Assembly (NCBI RefSeq): GCF_009882915.1
Contig: NZ_WTUW01000002.1
Coordinates: 10,693 to 74,692, forward strand
Direction of reading: 5' to 3'
Length of the DNA: 64,000 nt
Source: Sneathiella litorea
Lineage (GTDB): Bacteria > Pseudomonadota > Alphaproteobacteria > Sneathiellales > Sneathiellaceae
Position 1 is the first letter of the stretch; each line of letters opens with the position of its first letter. Below, piece by piece: positions 9,133-18,299 of the stretch. The notes under the pieces were generated by a model. The model was not told the DNA's origin. It saw only the letters and a list, made by a program, of their open reading frames with translations, and made no database searches. The position numbers and the translations under genes were made by a program.

Positions 9133-10854
9133 CTATTGCAGGATAGCGGCGTCTTTCAAGGCGTTAGAAATTTCCGTCACTGTAACCACCCCAACGATAT
9201 CCGCCGCAATTTTTGTGTTTGGTGCGGCGGAGACGAGGGCGATTTCCGCCTGACGTTGCTGCAGTTTTTGCAGAACTTCAACCAAGCCCATTGCCTCTGG
9301 CACAATAAGGTGTCTTTCGGCGATGCCGACGGAGAGGGCTTCTTCGGCCCGGTTCTTATCGACAAAACGCCGTTCCACCGAGAGGACATTCCCGTTCCCT
9401 GTCCAGATGACGACACCGGGGCTGTTAGGCGGGGTTTCCCCTTTGGGCAGTGCCGTGAAATTATGCGCCATGATATCCTTGATCTCCTTCGCCGCGAGGA
9501 AGGCGGACGTCATCCCCTCCGGCACTGCATGGCCACGCCTGTTAAGCTTCAGGGTGTAGATGCTGGCGGGGGAGAGATATCGGCGTAGCGCATAAGCGAC
9601 CGCCGTTGTGAGAACTGTCGGCAGGACGGTGTTATGATCGCCGGTCATTTCCGCCAGCATGACGACGCTTGTAAAGACCGCACCGGTAGTGGAGCCGATC
9701 ATGGCCGCCATCCCGGAAATGGCGAAAACCGTGATGCCAACCTCAAGCCCCGGAAAGATCATATGCATAACATTGCCGAAGGCCGCGCCAAGGGTCGCGC
9801 CCATAAAGAGCGATGGCGAGAACACACCACCCGAGGCGCCGGAACCAAGCGTGAGACAGGTCGCGATCATTTTAAGGGCGAACAGCAACAGGAGAAACCA
9901 GGGATCAGAGAGCGCATTCATCAACACATCAAGGATGGTGGCATAGCCGACGCCCTGTATATAGAAATGCCCGGCATAAAGCTGCATCACATAGATCATC
10001 ACCCCGACGATCGCCATGCCGAGCATATGCCGGCTGTAATAGTTGCCGGGAATTGCATCAAACTTGTCTTCCGCCCAGTAGATTGCCCGCACGAAGAACG
10101 TTGCCGCCACCCCGCAGATCAGGCCAAAAGGGAGAAACAGGATAAGGCCCCAGTTTGCCCCGACCCCGAAGTCTGGAATTTCCAGTGCAGGCACATTGAA
10201 GCTTGGCGTCATGCTCAGAAGTTGGCGCCCGATATAGGTCGCCATGATCGACGAAGTGGCGAGAAGGAAGATACTTTCTGCGCTGATCGAGACAAGCAGC
10301 AGTTCAACCGCAAACAATATACCGCCAAGCGGCGCGTTGAAAGTGGCCGCGATCCCGGCACCAGCACCCGCCGCTACAAGAATGACCCGCTGACGCGTTG
10401 GCATGGCGACCCAGTTTCCAATCAGGGAGCCAAACGTTGCCCCAATCTGGATAATCGGTCCTTCCCGCCCGATGGCGCCGCCGCTGCCGATGGAGAGGGC
10501 GGAGGCGAGGGATTTAACGATTACCACCACAGGCCGGATTTGACCCTCGTTATAATAGATGGCATCCATTACCTCGGGGACGCCGTGGCCCTTGGCCTCC
10601 GGTGCGAAGGTTTTTACAAGCCAGGCGACGCCGACGGCACCAATAACCGGCACAAGGATCACCCACGCGCCCCAGACATCGGTGGGCGTATGAATACTGG
10701 CGTCATATTGCAGGCTGAATTTTCCCAAAAACAGGAGGTTATGGAACAGACCGATCAGAAGCCGGAAAACCCAGGCCCCGATACCGCCGATAACGCCGAC
10801 AAAAATGGCAAGCAGACATAGCAGCACAAGGCTGCGGTTCTCAGTCTCCGGCAT
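9133..10854 (-). CDS. ClC family chloride channel/transporter with C-terminal cytosolic domain
   Basis: The 573-residue membrane protein has the ClC anion-path motifs: GHGVP at about residues 89-93, GREGP at 129-133 with the gating glutamate at 131, and GGVFSPS at about 342-348. The segment FNAPLGGILFAVELLL aligns with the part of EcClC that holds Glu202-Glu203. Here the second position is leucine, so the internal proton glutamate of exchangers appears to be missing. About 150 C-terminal residues form a CBS-like regulatory region. The GAGGGGGG ribosome site supports the start. It is convergent with the preceding operon, only 7 bases away. Confidence 0.9.
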   Translation of the reverse strand: MPETENRSLVLLCLLAIFVGVIGGIGAWVFRLLIGLFHNLLFLGKFSLQYDASIHTPTDVWGAWVILVPVIGAVGVAWLVKTFAPEAKGHGVPEVMDAIYYNEGQIRPVVVIVKSLASALSIGSGGAIGREGPIIQIGATFGSLIGNWVAMPTRQRVILVAAGAGAGIAATFNAPLGGILFAVELLLVSISAESIFLLATSSIMATYIGRQLLSMTPSFNVPALEIPDFGVGANWGLILFLPFGLICGVAATFFVRAIYWAEDKFDAIPGNYYSRHMLGMAIVGVMIYVMQLYAGHFYIQGVGYATILDVLMNALSDPWFLLLLFALKMIATCLTLGSGASGGVFSPSLFMGATLGAAFGNVMHMIFPGLEVGITVFAISGMAAMIGSTTGAVFTSVVMLAEMTGDHNTVLPTVLTTAVAYALRRYLSPASIYTLKLNRRGHAVPEGMTSAFLAAKEIKDIMAHNFTALPKGETPPNSPGVVIWTGNGNVLSVERRFVDKNRAEEALSVGIAERHLIVPEAMGLVEVLQKLQQRQAEIALVSAAPNTKIAADIVGVVTVTEISNALKDAAILQ

Positions 10855-11067
10855 TTCGACCCCCCTCGATACCTAAATTTGTTGCGCATCATAGGGTTTT
10901 TCCCGTGGGTTTAAAGCACTTATCGGAAATATTTATATATTAAAGGGGGGCATATTTCTAAGCCTGAAACGTTGTCGAGATTGGCAATTTTAATATTGAT
11001 CGTCAAGGTGGTGCGCACTGTCAGTTCCTTTCTGGTAAGTCCCTGACAGCGCTAGCGGATTAAAAAA

Positions 11068-12060
11068 TCAGCCGTAGACTGCCGTCCCCCAAAGTTGGTT
11101 ATGGCTATAACGGGCCCCATGGGCAAAACCGAGGGGGAGGATCTTCTCGATCTCCGCAAGGTCGGTGGCCGTAAGGTTCATGGCGTCCGCTTCCGCGCAT
11201 TCCTGCATATGATCGGCACTCCGGGTACCGGGGATCGGGATCATGTCGCCGTCCTGTGCCAGCACCCAGGCGATGGCGAGCGTAGCCGGGGAGACGCCCT
11301 TGTCGGCGGCCAGGGCGTTGAAGGGCTCGATCGCCTTCATGTTATGCGAGAAGTTCGGCTCGACAAAGCGGGGGTTGTTCTTCCTGAAATCCGAGTCCGA
11401 GAAGGTTGAGGGATCGAGGGGTTTCCTGCTGAAAATACCCCGCCCGACGGGAGAGAAGGGAACGAAGGTCACGCCAAGTTCCCGGCAGGCCTGAACCATA
11501 CCCAGCTCCGGCAGGCGGGTCCAGATGGAATATTCACTCTGTACCGCCATCACCGGATGGACCGCATGGGCGCGTCGGAGGGTCGCGGGCGATATCTCGG
11601 AAAAGCCGAAGCCGCCGATCTTGCCTTCCTTCTTGAACTTGACCAGGGTCTCCACCACTTCCTCGACCGGGCGGCTCTGGTCCTGTCGATGGATATAGTA
11701 AAGGTCCACATACTCGACACCAAGCCGCTTAAGTGATTTCTCAAGTTCACCACGTAAATATGCTTCACTGTTATCAAATGTGCGTTCCGTCGCGCCGGGT
11801 TCGCGCTTGATGCCACCCTTCGTTGCAATCTTGAAAAAATTCGGGTGATCCTTGAGGAAGGCCCCGATAACCTCTTCTGACTTGCCCGCGCCATAGACAT
11901 TGGAGGTGTCGAGGAAATCAACCCCGAGATCCATCGCCTTGGCCAGCGTCGCATGGCTTTCCGTGATATCCGTCGCCCCGTAAAAACCTGCAAAACTCAT
12001 ACAGCCAAGGCCGACAGCCCCCACCATTAATCCGTCACTTCCAAGCGGTCGCTTCTGCAT
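11068..12060 (-). CDS. Aldo/keto reductase
   Basis: The 330-residue NADPH-dependent oxidoreductase has a TIM-barrel with the catalytic tetrad in DFLDTSNVYG (Asp and Tyr), IATKGG (Lys) and YYIHRQD (His). GFSEISP and IPIPGTR belong to the cofactor site. It fits the AKR13-like group acting on aldehydes and ketones. It is divergent from the DsbA-type isomerase gene across 105 bases. AGGA ribosome site. Confidence 0.92.
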   Translation of the reverse strand: MQKRPLGSDGLMVGAVGLGCMSFAGFYGATDITESHATLAKAMDLGVDFLDTSNVYGAGKSEEVIGAFLKDHPNFFKIATKGGIKREPGATERTFDNSEAYLRGELEKSLKRLGVEYVDLYYIHRQDQSRPVEEVVETLVKFKKEGKIGGFGFSEISPATLRRAHAVHPVMAVQSEYSIWTRLPELGMVQACRELGVTFVPFSPVGRGIFSRKPLDPSTFSDSDFRKNNPRFVEPNFSHNMKAIEPFNALAADKGVSPATLAIAWVLAQDGDMIPIPGTRSADHMQECAEADAMNLTATDLAEIEKILPLGFAHGARYSHNQLWGTAVYG

Positions 12061-12165
12061 TTAACAACATCCTTTTTTTCAGCGTCTTGTTTTTTATCCA
12101 ATAATGTTACTATGTTAAGACCACGGCGCAAGCGGTTAAAAAAATAAAGAGAAGGGACCGACCCC
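12061..12165. promoter_or_regulatory. Divergent promoter region, aldo/keto reductase and DsbA-type isomerase genes
   Basis: This 105-base gap separates two divergent gene starts, so it must hold at least two promoters. It contains A-runs and both ribosome sites (AGGA leftward, AGAAGGGA rightward). I see no clear operator. Confidence 0.35.
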
Positions 12166-12774
12166 ATGCATAAACTTGAGTTTTTCTTCGATTGTTCCAG
12201 CCCCTGGACTTTTCTGGCTTTTGAAAGCCTGCAGCAGATGCTGACCCGTCATCCCGACCTGGAGGTCCAGTATCGGCCGTTTTTGGTGGGTGGGGTTTTC
12301 AATACCGTCAATCCCTCGGTTTATGCCTCCCGCGAGAACCCGGTGGTCCCCAAGCAGCGCTATGGTAAGAAGGACCTGCAGGACTGGGCAGACTATGTCG
12401 GCATCAAGATCATTCCGGCGTCCGACCTGTCCGTTTTTCCCGTCAACAGCGTCAAGGCCATGCGCGGCGCCTTTGTCGCGATTGAGGAGGATTGCCTCGT
12501 CCCTTATGCTCGCCGGGTGTTTGAGCGGTACTGGAGCGAAGGCGCGGATATTTCGCAGGAAGAGGAGCTGAACGGCATTATCGCCCGAGTTGGGCTCGAC
12601 AAGTTCGATTTCTACGACAAGATCAATGATCAAAAATACAAGGATATGCTAAAGGACAATACCACGGAAGTGATCGAGCGGGGCGGCTTCGGCACGCCAA
12701 CGATGTTCCTTGACGGGACGGACATGTATTTCGGCAATGACCGGTTTCAGCTCATCGAAGCGAAACTAAAATAA
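12166..12774 (+). CDS. DsbA family protein, 2-hydroxychromene-2-carboxylate isomerase-like
   Basis: The 202-residue protein has a thioredoxin fold with a helical insert. It opens with LEFFFDCSSPWTF, where a serine replaces the CxxC of true DsbA, as in kappa-class glutathione transferases and 2-hydroxychromene-2-carboxylate isomerases. GGFGTPTMFLDG near the end is the conserved cis-proline loop. Family members isomerise ring-cleavage products using glutathione. It sits 25 bases before a YfcG-type transferase gene, which supports a glutathione-linked role. The substrate is unknown. Confidence 0.85.
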   Translation: MHKLEFFFDCSSPWTFLAFESLQQMLTRHPDLEVQYRPFLVGGVFNTVNPSVYASRENPVVPKQRYGKKDLQDWADYVGIKIIPASDLSVFPVNSVKAMRGAFVAIEEDCLVPYARRVFERYWSEGADISQEEELNGIIARVGLDKFDFYDKINDQKYKDMLKDNTTEVIERGGFGTPTMFLDGTDMYFGNDRFQLIEAKLK

Positions 12775-12799
12775 TAGCCAGTTTTCATAAGGTATTAAA

Positions 12800-13498
12800 A
12801 TGATTGATCTTTATTACTGGCCTACACCGAACGGCTGGAAAATATCCATCGCGCTTGAAGAGATGGGGCTCGACTACCGCGTGGTGCCGGTGAATATCGG
12901 CAAGGGCGAACAGTTCGAGCCGGATTTCCTAAAAATCAGCCCGAATAACCGTATGCCCGCCATCATCGACCAGGATCCGGCCGACGGCGGGGAGCCGATC
13001 TCCGTCTTCGAGACCGGGGCGATCCTCATCTATCTCGCCGAGAAATGCGGCAAATTCCTGCCGAGCGACCTTCGTAGCCGGAAAGAGGTGATCGAATGGG
13101 TGATGTGGCAGATGGGCGGCCTTGGCCCGATGCTCGGCCAGAATGGGCATTTCAAGTTCTATGCGCCCGAAAAAATTCCTTACGCGCAGGAACGCTACTC
13201 CACCGAGGTACTTCGGCTCTTTGACGTGCTGAATTCCCGGCTGGAAGGGCGGGACTATATCTGCGGGGAATATTCCATCGCCGATATGGCCTGCTGGCCG
13301 TGGATCATCACCTATAAACGCCAGGAGATCGACCTCGGCGAGTTTCCCAATATCCGCCGCTGGTATGACAATCTGAAAACCCGTCCGGCGCTTCGGCGCG
13401 GCTATGAGGTCGGGCGGGAGTTGAGCAAGCCGACCGGGGAATGGAGCGAGGAATCGCGTAAGCACCTGACAGCGCAGCGTCGGCCAGCCAAGGGTTGA
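12800..13498 (+). CDS. yfcG: Glutathione transferase, YfcG (nu-class) type
   Basis: The 232-residue protein closely follows Escherichia coli YfcG along its length. It shares the start MIDLYYWPTPNGWKIS, the SPNNRMPAI and ADGGEP glutathione-binding loops, MGGLGPMLGQNGHF, and IADMACWPWI in the helical domain. YfcG-type enzymes act as disulfide-bond reductases using glutathione. It follows the DsbA-type isomerase gene by 25 bases and precedes the YqaA gene by 10, so the three probably form one transcript. GGTATT precedes the start. Confidence 0.88.
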   Translation: MIDLYYWPTPNGWKISIALEEMGLDYRVVPVNIGKGEQFEPDFLKISPNNRMPAIIDQDPADGGEPISVFETGAILIYLAEKCGKFLPSDLRSRKEVIEWVMWQMGGLGPMLGQNGHFKFYAPEKIPYAQERYSTEVLRLFDVLNSRLEGRDYICGEYSIADMACWPWIITYKRQEIDLGEFPNIRRWYDNLKTRPALRRGYEVGRELSKPTGEWSEESRKHLTAQRRPAKG

Positions 13499-13508
13499 TC
13501 GCCAACCG

Positions 13509-13949
13509 ATGACGGCAGCCGCCACCTATGTGACCCTGTTCGTCAGTGCCTTTCTCTCGGCAACACTGCTTCCGGGAGCATCGGAGGCAGCGTTTGCCCT
13601 GTTCCTAGCCGACGGGGTTGGCGCGCCAGTCCTGCTTCTTATCGCGGCAGTGACGGGGAATGTGCTGGGGTCAGTGGTCAACTGGTTCCTGGGGCGGTTC
13701 TTTGCGGAGTTTCGGGATCGGCGATGGTTCCCGATCAAGGAGGCGCATTATACCCGCGCGGTCCGCTGGTTCGATAAATATGGGAAATGGTCGCTTCTGC
13801 TCGCCTGGGCACCGATGATCGGTGATCCACTCACGATTGTCGCGGGCGCCCTGCGGGTGCCCTTTGGGGTGTTTTTGCTGCTGGTGAGCATCGGCAAATT
13901 AGCGCGCTATCTTTTTATTCTTCAGGCGGCGCTCATCTGGCTAGGGTAA
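13509..13949 (+). CDS. yqaA: YqaA/DedA family inner-membrane protein
   Basis: The 146-residue protein has four to five membrane segments. It shows the family pattern LLPGASEAAF, a glycine-rich GNVLGSVVNWFLGR turn, then AWAPMIGDPLTIVAGALRV. This is the YqaA branch of the DedA/SNARE-associated group; DedA-type proteins move lipid carriers across the membrane, but YqaA itself has no proven substrate. It is the last gene of the three-gene set starting at 12166. The ribosome site is weak, so coupling to the upstream gene is likely. Confidence 0.85.
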   Translation: MTAAATYVTLFVSAFLSATLLPGASEAAFALFLADGVGAPVLLLIAAVTGNVLGSVVNWFLGRFFAEFRDRRWFPIKEAHYTRAVRWFDKYGKWSLLLAWAPMIGDPLTIVAGALRVPFGVFLLLVSIGKLARYLFILQAALIWLG

Positions 13950-13975
13950 CGGCAACAAAGTCGAATGTTCTTGGG

Positions 13976-14359
13976 TTACTCCGGGCGGTCGGCTTCAAGA
14001 TACTGGCCGGCGGTCCAGCCAACCATACCATTATACTTGATATTGCACCATTTACGGCGGGTTTCGACTTTACGAATGGCCGTCGTGGAGTTGCGCCATT
14101 CAAGATATGGCATCCCGACATGACAGCCGAGATTGACGATCCCGTCTGTTTCCGCCGCCAGGGCACCGATTTTCTTGCCCTTCAACGAGGGGTCCTTACG
14201 GACATTTAGGGTCGCCCCCGGTTTCATGTTAACCCGAAAAAACTTTGGATCATCGACCTCTGCATTTGCCGGGGAGGCAAGCGGGGTAAGGGCGACACTC
14301 AGCCCTGTGGCAAGAATGCCAATGTAGAAAGCGGTCTTAACTGTCGTCATCAATTTCAT
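13976..14359 (-). CDS. Secreted bacterial SH3 domain protein
   Basis: The 127-residue protein has a signal peptide (MKLMTTVKTAFYIGIL through ASPANAEV) followed by one SH3 type 3 domain. That domain shows the usual TLNVRKDPSLKGKKIG start and a GMVGWTAGQYLEA end. Such domains bind peptidoglycan or act as periplasmic adaptors. Two cysteines (LGCHVG and RKWCNI) could form a disulfide. I place the start at the methionine before KLMTTVK; a longer frame opens at 14401 but adds 14 residues that do not fit a signal peptide. Confidence 0.75.
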   Translation of the reverse strand: MKLMTTVKTAFYIGILATGLSVALTPLASPANAEVDDPKFFRVNMKPGATLNVRKDPSLKGKKIGALAAETDGIVNLGCHVGMPYLEWRNSTTAIRKVETRRKWCNIKYNGMVGWTAGQYLEADRPE

Positions 14360-14765
14360 TGCGGCAAACGCATCCTGTTTATGGCTCACAATACACCTCA
14401 TCGGGATAGTAATCTAAATTGACACTTCCAGATGATCAACAAAAGTTATTAAAAAACGGTTGTTAAAATAAGTTAAGAGTTTGTGAAGAATGTCTCCGGT
14501 CGCGGTTTTGTGACGGTTGATACAGCTTTTTTCTGCCTGCGGCGGTATTTGATCGTTCTGTTTCGGGCCTTGAAACCCGACTTTTAGGTTAACCAAGTTT
14601 GGGTCAGAAAAGACTAAGTCACGGTTTCCATGGAAAGAAATTTCAGCCGTATGGTAAATTTTATCTTCCCTGAAGATTTAATGGAATGGAATCCTCTAAT
14701 ACATTGAATTTTATTAAAAATTTTACGTTTATTTTTTTACATTTATCCCCCGAATGAGGTATGCA
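14360..14765. other. AT-rich intergenic region with no recognised gene
   Basis: About 400 bases separate the SH3 gene from the small leader frame at 14766. The part nearest 14700-14750 is very AT-rich and probably carries the promoter for the rightward genes. I see no tRNA, riboswitch or strong hairpin here. Confidence 0.5.
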
Positions 14766-14852
14766 ATGACCATCTTCCTTCGCTACTCTTTTCTTATTAT
14801 AAATCTGTCAGGGTTCATTTCAGTACCGTTGAGAGATCACTTAAATGGATAG
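14766..14852 (+). CDS. Possible 28-residue leader peptide
   Basis: An ATG preceded by a GAGGT ribosome site (14755-14759) opens a 28-codon frame rich in hydrophobic residues (MTIFLRYSFLIINLSG...). Its TAG overlaps the first codons of the next gene in ATGGATAG, the geometry of translational coupling. I see no run of one amino acid typical of biosynthetic attenuators. Chance cannot be excluded. Confidence 0.3.
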   Translation: MTIFLRYSFLIINLSGFISVPLRDHLNG

Positions 14853-15402
14853 TCAAATGTTTAGAGAAGACGTTGGTCGGGACATACTGTTTGGGGGAGA
14901 TGAAAGTGATACACTCTTCATCTCTGCCGTTGAGCAGGACCCGGAAACTATTGAACTTATAAAAAATTTCCCTCATATGCTTGGTGATGAAGAAGAGATA
15001 TTCGCCGTTGATGCGGTCGCTTATAATGCGGACCCGGTCGACGCGGATATTCCTGTAGATCTGGACGAGGATACTTTTGATCCTGACCTGGTTCTTGCCA
15101 AGGTGGACCTACATGCAGAGGATTTCCCTTTACCGCAGTCAATAGAGAATATGGTCATGGAACCAGCGGCGGGACGGGTCGATCTTGATCAGCTATTTGA
15201 CATCATGCAGGTCAAGCCGCATGCCGGCTATACGGAAATCGACGGTTATGAAACCAGTGGGTATCTTTCCGATGACAAGGGGGCGCCCGCTGAAGGCCGA
15301 CTGGATAGTTCCGACCTTCCTATGGTGGCGCTCGATGCCCTTTCTTCCAACGCCGGAATTGACGATATTTTCGGAAAACTGGTTTATAGCGACGAAAGTT
15401 GA
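14845..15402 (+). CDS. Acidic hypothetical protein
   Basis: The 185-residue protein is strongly acidic (many Asp and Glu, very few basic residues), with no membrane segment or signal peptide. DADIPVDLDEDTFDPD near residue 60 shows the bias. I recognise no domain. It overlaps the end of a small frame at 14766 and precedes the acyl-CoA synthetase gene by 103 bases. Acidity and lack of aromatic core motifs suggest a partly disordered binding protein, which is inference only. Confidence 0.6.
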   Translation: MDSQMFREDVGRDILFGGDESDTLFISAVEQDPETIELIKNFPHMLGDEEEIFAVDAVAYNADPVDADIPVDLDEDTFDPDLVLAKVDLHAEDFPLPQSIENMVMEPAAGRVDLDQLFDIMQVKPHAGYTEIDGYETSGYLSDDKGAPAEGRLDSSDLPMVALDALSSNAGIDDIFGKLVYSDES

Positions 15403-15505
15403 GAGCCTCTTTCACCTCGCAATTAAGTGATTGCGACAATGCCTTTGACGCGGACATATGTTCGTTTATCATCCCCCTAAACTAGAATAAGAAAATGGGG
15501 GAGAA

Positions 15506-17053
15506 ATGTCAGCACTTGACGATACCAATGTATTCCTGCCAGAGCTCTGGCATACCTACGCCACTGTCACGCCGGAAAAAGATGCCCTGATCTGCGGCGA
15601 TAAGAAAAGATCCTGGAGAGATTTCGACAAGAATATGAGCCGGATCGCCAATGCGCTGATCGCCCGCGGGATTGGCCGGGGGGACAAGGTCGCCGTGCTG
15701 GTCAGTAATAATATTGAGGCGATGGAGATTATTTATGGCGTGACCCGCGCGGGGGCCTGTGTGGTTCCCTTGAGCGGGCTGCTGACAGCGGAACAGCTTG
15801 CGGTGCTGATTGATGACTGCGATGCGTCTTGCCTGATCGCGACAGATAGCTATCTGGACCGGATCTCCGAAATCAGGGACAAACTAACAAAGATCCCGCC
15901 GGAAAATTTGATTGCGGCGGATTTCACGGCAGATGGCTGGGTCGGTTTTGACCGCTTTCTCGGCGATGCCTCTGATGCAATGCCGACTGTCAAGTATCGT
16001 CTCGAGGATAACTTCAACATCATCTACAGCTCCGGCACCACAGGGTTGCCCAAGGGGATAGTGCAGACTCACCGCGCGCGGCAGCACTGGTCCTACAGCA
16101 ATGCAGTTGAACTCCGCTTTCACAGAAATGCGGTGGCGATGACGACAACCTCGCTCTATTCCAACGGCACCTGGCTCATGATGCTGCCCAGTCTCTTTGT
16201 CGGGGGCACCCTTGTCATCATGCCGGAGTTCAGCCCGGAGGCGTTTCTGGAAACGGCGGTTGCCCATAAGATTACCCATACTTTTATGGTCCCGACACAA
16301 TTTATCGTCACGCTGGATCACCCAAATTTTGATGACTACGACCTCAGCCAACTTGAATCGGTTCTTTGTGCGGGATCTCCGCTCCGGCCCGACACAAAAG
16401 CAGACGTCTTAAAACGCCTGACACCGAACCTGAGCGAGCTTTATGGCTGCACCGAAGGTTTTGCCTCCATGTGCAATCCCGATATGCATGCCGTCAAGCC
16501 GGGCAGTGTCGGCAAACCGGTGCTGGGTTTTGATCTCAAAATCTTCGATGATGACGGCAATGAACTCGCCCGGGATGAGGTAGGGGAGATTTGCGGTTAC
16601 GGCGCCGGTATGATGAAGGAATATTACAAGCGCGAAGACCTGACCGAGGAAATTATCGTGCGGGACCACCATGGCCGGACATTCCTGCGCTCCGGCGATA
16701 TTGGCCGCATTGATGAGGATGGCTATCTCTATATTATGGACCGCAAGAAGGACATGATTATTTCCGGCGGCTTCAATATCTTCCCTGCGGATATCGAGTC
16801 GATCATCGGGGAGCATCCGGATGTCCTCGATGTAACCGTGATCGGTGTGCCCCATGAAAAATGGGGAGAAAGCCCGCTCGCGCTCATCATCGGTCGCAAG
16901 GGGCTTGAAGGGACGGCGGAAATAGTTAAATGGGCTAATAGCCGGCTCGCCAAAAGTCAGCGCATAATTGGCGCTGAATTGCGCCAAGATTTTCCGCGCA
17001 ATGCCCTTGGTAAGGTAGTCAAACGCGAACTCAGGGATCCCTACTGGGAATAA
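15506..17053 (+). CDS. AMP-dependent acyl-CoA synthetase/ligase
   Basis: The 515-residue protein activates a carboxylic acid as acyl-AMP and then acyl-CoA. It has the ANL signatures: YSSGTTGLPKG (phosphate loop) near residue 175, YGCTEG, RSGDIGRIDEDGYLYI, and the C-terminal lysine in PRNALGKVVKREL. It could be a fatty-acid, aromatic or malonate ligase; the substrate pocket does not tell. The hydrolase-OsmC gene follows by 25 bases. A GGGGGAG ribosome site fixes the start. Confidence 0.9.
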   Translation: MSALDDTNVFLPELWHTYATVTPEKDALICGDKKRSWRDFDKNMSRIANALIARGIGRGDKVAVLVSNNIEAMEIIYGVTRAGACVVPLSGLLTAEQLAVLIDDCDASCLIATDSYLDRISEIRDKLTKIPPENLIAADFTADGWVGFDRFLGDASDAMPTVKYRLEDNFNIIYSSGTTGLPKGIVQTHRARQHWSYSNAVELRFHRNAVAMTTTSLYSNGTWLMMLPSLFVGGTLVIMPEFSPEAFLETAVAHKITHTFMVPTQFIVTLDHPNFDDYDLSQLESVLCAGSPLRPDTKADVLKRLTPNLSELYGCTEGFASMCNPDMHAVKPGSVGKPVLGFDLKIFDDDGNELARDEVGEICGYGAGMMKEYYKREDLTEEIIVRDHHGRTFLRSGDIGRIDEDGYLYIMDRKKDMIISGGFNIFPADIESIIGEHPDVLDVTVIGVPHEKWGESPLALIIGRKGLEGTAEIVKWANSRLAKSQRIIGAELRQDFPRNALGKVVKRELRDPYWE

Positions 17054-17078
17054 TTCCCAAACAGGAAGGAAGAGGCAG

Positions 17079-18299
17079 ATGCGCTCAGAAAAGGTAATGT
17101 TCGAGGGGACAAGTGGCAATTTGGCAGCGCGGCTGGACCTGCCGGAAGGGCAGCCATTGATGTATGCGTTGTTTGCCCATTGCTTTACCTGCTCGAAGGA
17201 TGTGTTTGCCGCTTCGCGCGTGTCGGCAGTGCTGGCAGGTCTGGGTATTGCCACCCTGCGTTTTGACTTTACCGGCCTTGGCGAGAGCGACGGGGAGTTC
17301 GAGAACACCAATTTCACATCCAATATCGCGGATCTCCTCCATGCGGCCGGGTTTCTCGCCGAGAAATACGAAGCGCCGAAACTGCTGATCGGGCATAGCC
17401 TGGGCGGCGCGGCGGTGCTGGCCGCGGCCTCGGACATACCGGCGGTGAAAGCTGTCGCCACTATCGGCGCGCCCTTTGATCCGGCCCATGTCGGACAGCA
17501 TTTCATCGACCAGCATGAGAAGATTAAGAAGGAGGGAGTCGTCAAGGTGGACATCGGCGGGCGACCCTTCAATGTCAGCCGTCAGTTCCTGGAGGATATC
17601 GAGGATCAGGCCCAGTCAGAAAAGCTTGGCAAGTTACGAAAGGCCCTGCTTATCTTTCACAGCCCGCTCGATAATATCGTCGGGATCAATAATGCGACGA
17701 ACATATTCGTCGCCGCCAAGCACCCCAAAAGCTTCATCTCCCTCGACAAGGCCGATCATCTGCTCAGTCGGAAGGAGGATTCCCAATATGTAGCTGAAGT
17801 CATTGCGAGTTGGGCCCGTCGCTATATCCCGGAACTTATCCGGACGAAACCAAAAACGGGGTTAAAGGCCGGGGCGGGGGATACTCTTGTTATCGGGGCA
17901 CCGCAGGAAAAATTTCTGCAATATGTCGATACTAACGGTCATCCACTGCTCGCGGACGAACCGCTCAGCTACGGCGGGACAAACCGGGGACCATCGCCTT
18001 ATGATTTGCTGCTCTCCGGGCTTGGCGCCTGTACTTCGATGACGATCAAGATGTACGCGGACCGTAAAAAATGGCCGCTCGATAACGTGGCCGTGCGCCT
18101 GAGCCACAAGAAAATTCATGCAACTGACTGCATCGACTGCGAGACGACGGACGGAAAGATCGACGTGATCGAGCGGGAAATAGAACTTACAGGAAACCTG
18201 TCCGGCGAACAGCGCGATCGCCTGATGGAGATTGCCGATCGTTGCCCGGTTCATAAAACACTGCATTCAGAAGTAAAAATCGAGACGGTCCTGGCCTGA
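17079..18299 (+). CDS. Bifunctional alpha/beta hydrolase-OsmC family protein
   Basis: The 406-residue protein joins two domains. Residues 1-255 form an alpha/beta hydrolase with the nucleophile elbow IGHSLGGAA and an acid/base region near DKADHLLS. Residues 275-405 form an OsmC/Ohr domain with its two redox cysteines in LGACTSMTIKMYAD and DRCPVHKTL. OsmC domains reduce organic hydroperoxides; the fused architecture recurs in many bacteria. It probably shares a transcript with the upstream synthetase. AGGAAGGA ribosome site. Confidence 0.9.
   Translation: MRSEKVMFEGTSGNLAARLDLPEGQPLMYALFAHCFTCSKDVFAASRVSAVLAGLGIATLRFDFTGLGESDGEFENTNFTSNIADLLHAAGFLAEKYEAPKLLIGHSLGGAAVLAAASDIPAVKAVATIGAPFDPAHVGQHFIDQHEKIKKEGVVKVDIGGRPFNVSRQFLEDIEDQAQSEKLGKLRKALLIFHSPLDNIVGINNATNIFVAAKHPKSFISLDKADHLLSRKEDSQYVAEVIASWARRYIPELIRTKPKTGLKAGAGDTLVIGAPQEKFLQYVDTNGHPLLADEPLSYGGTNRGPSPYDLLLSGLGACTSMTIKMYADRKKWPLDNVAVRLSHKKIHATDCIDCETTDGKIDVIEREIELTGNLSGEQRDRLMEIADRCPVHKTLHSEVKIETVLA

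Noticed and set aside
9634-10821. A 395-codon open frame opposite the ClC gene
   Set aside because: It is arginine-, histidine- and aspartate-rich with no family match, and it lies wholly inside a strongly conserved ClC gene on the other strand. It is a composition shadow.
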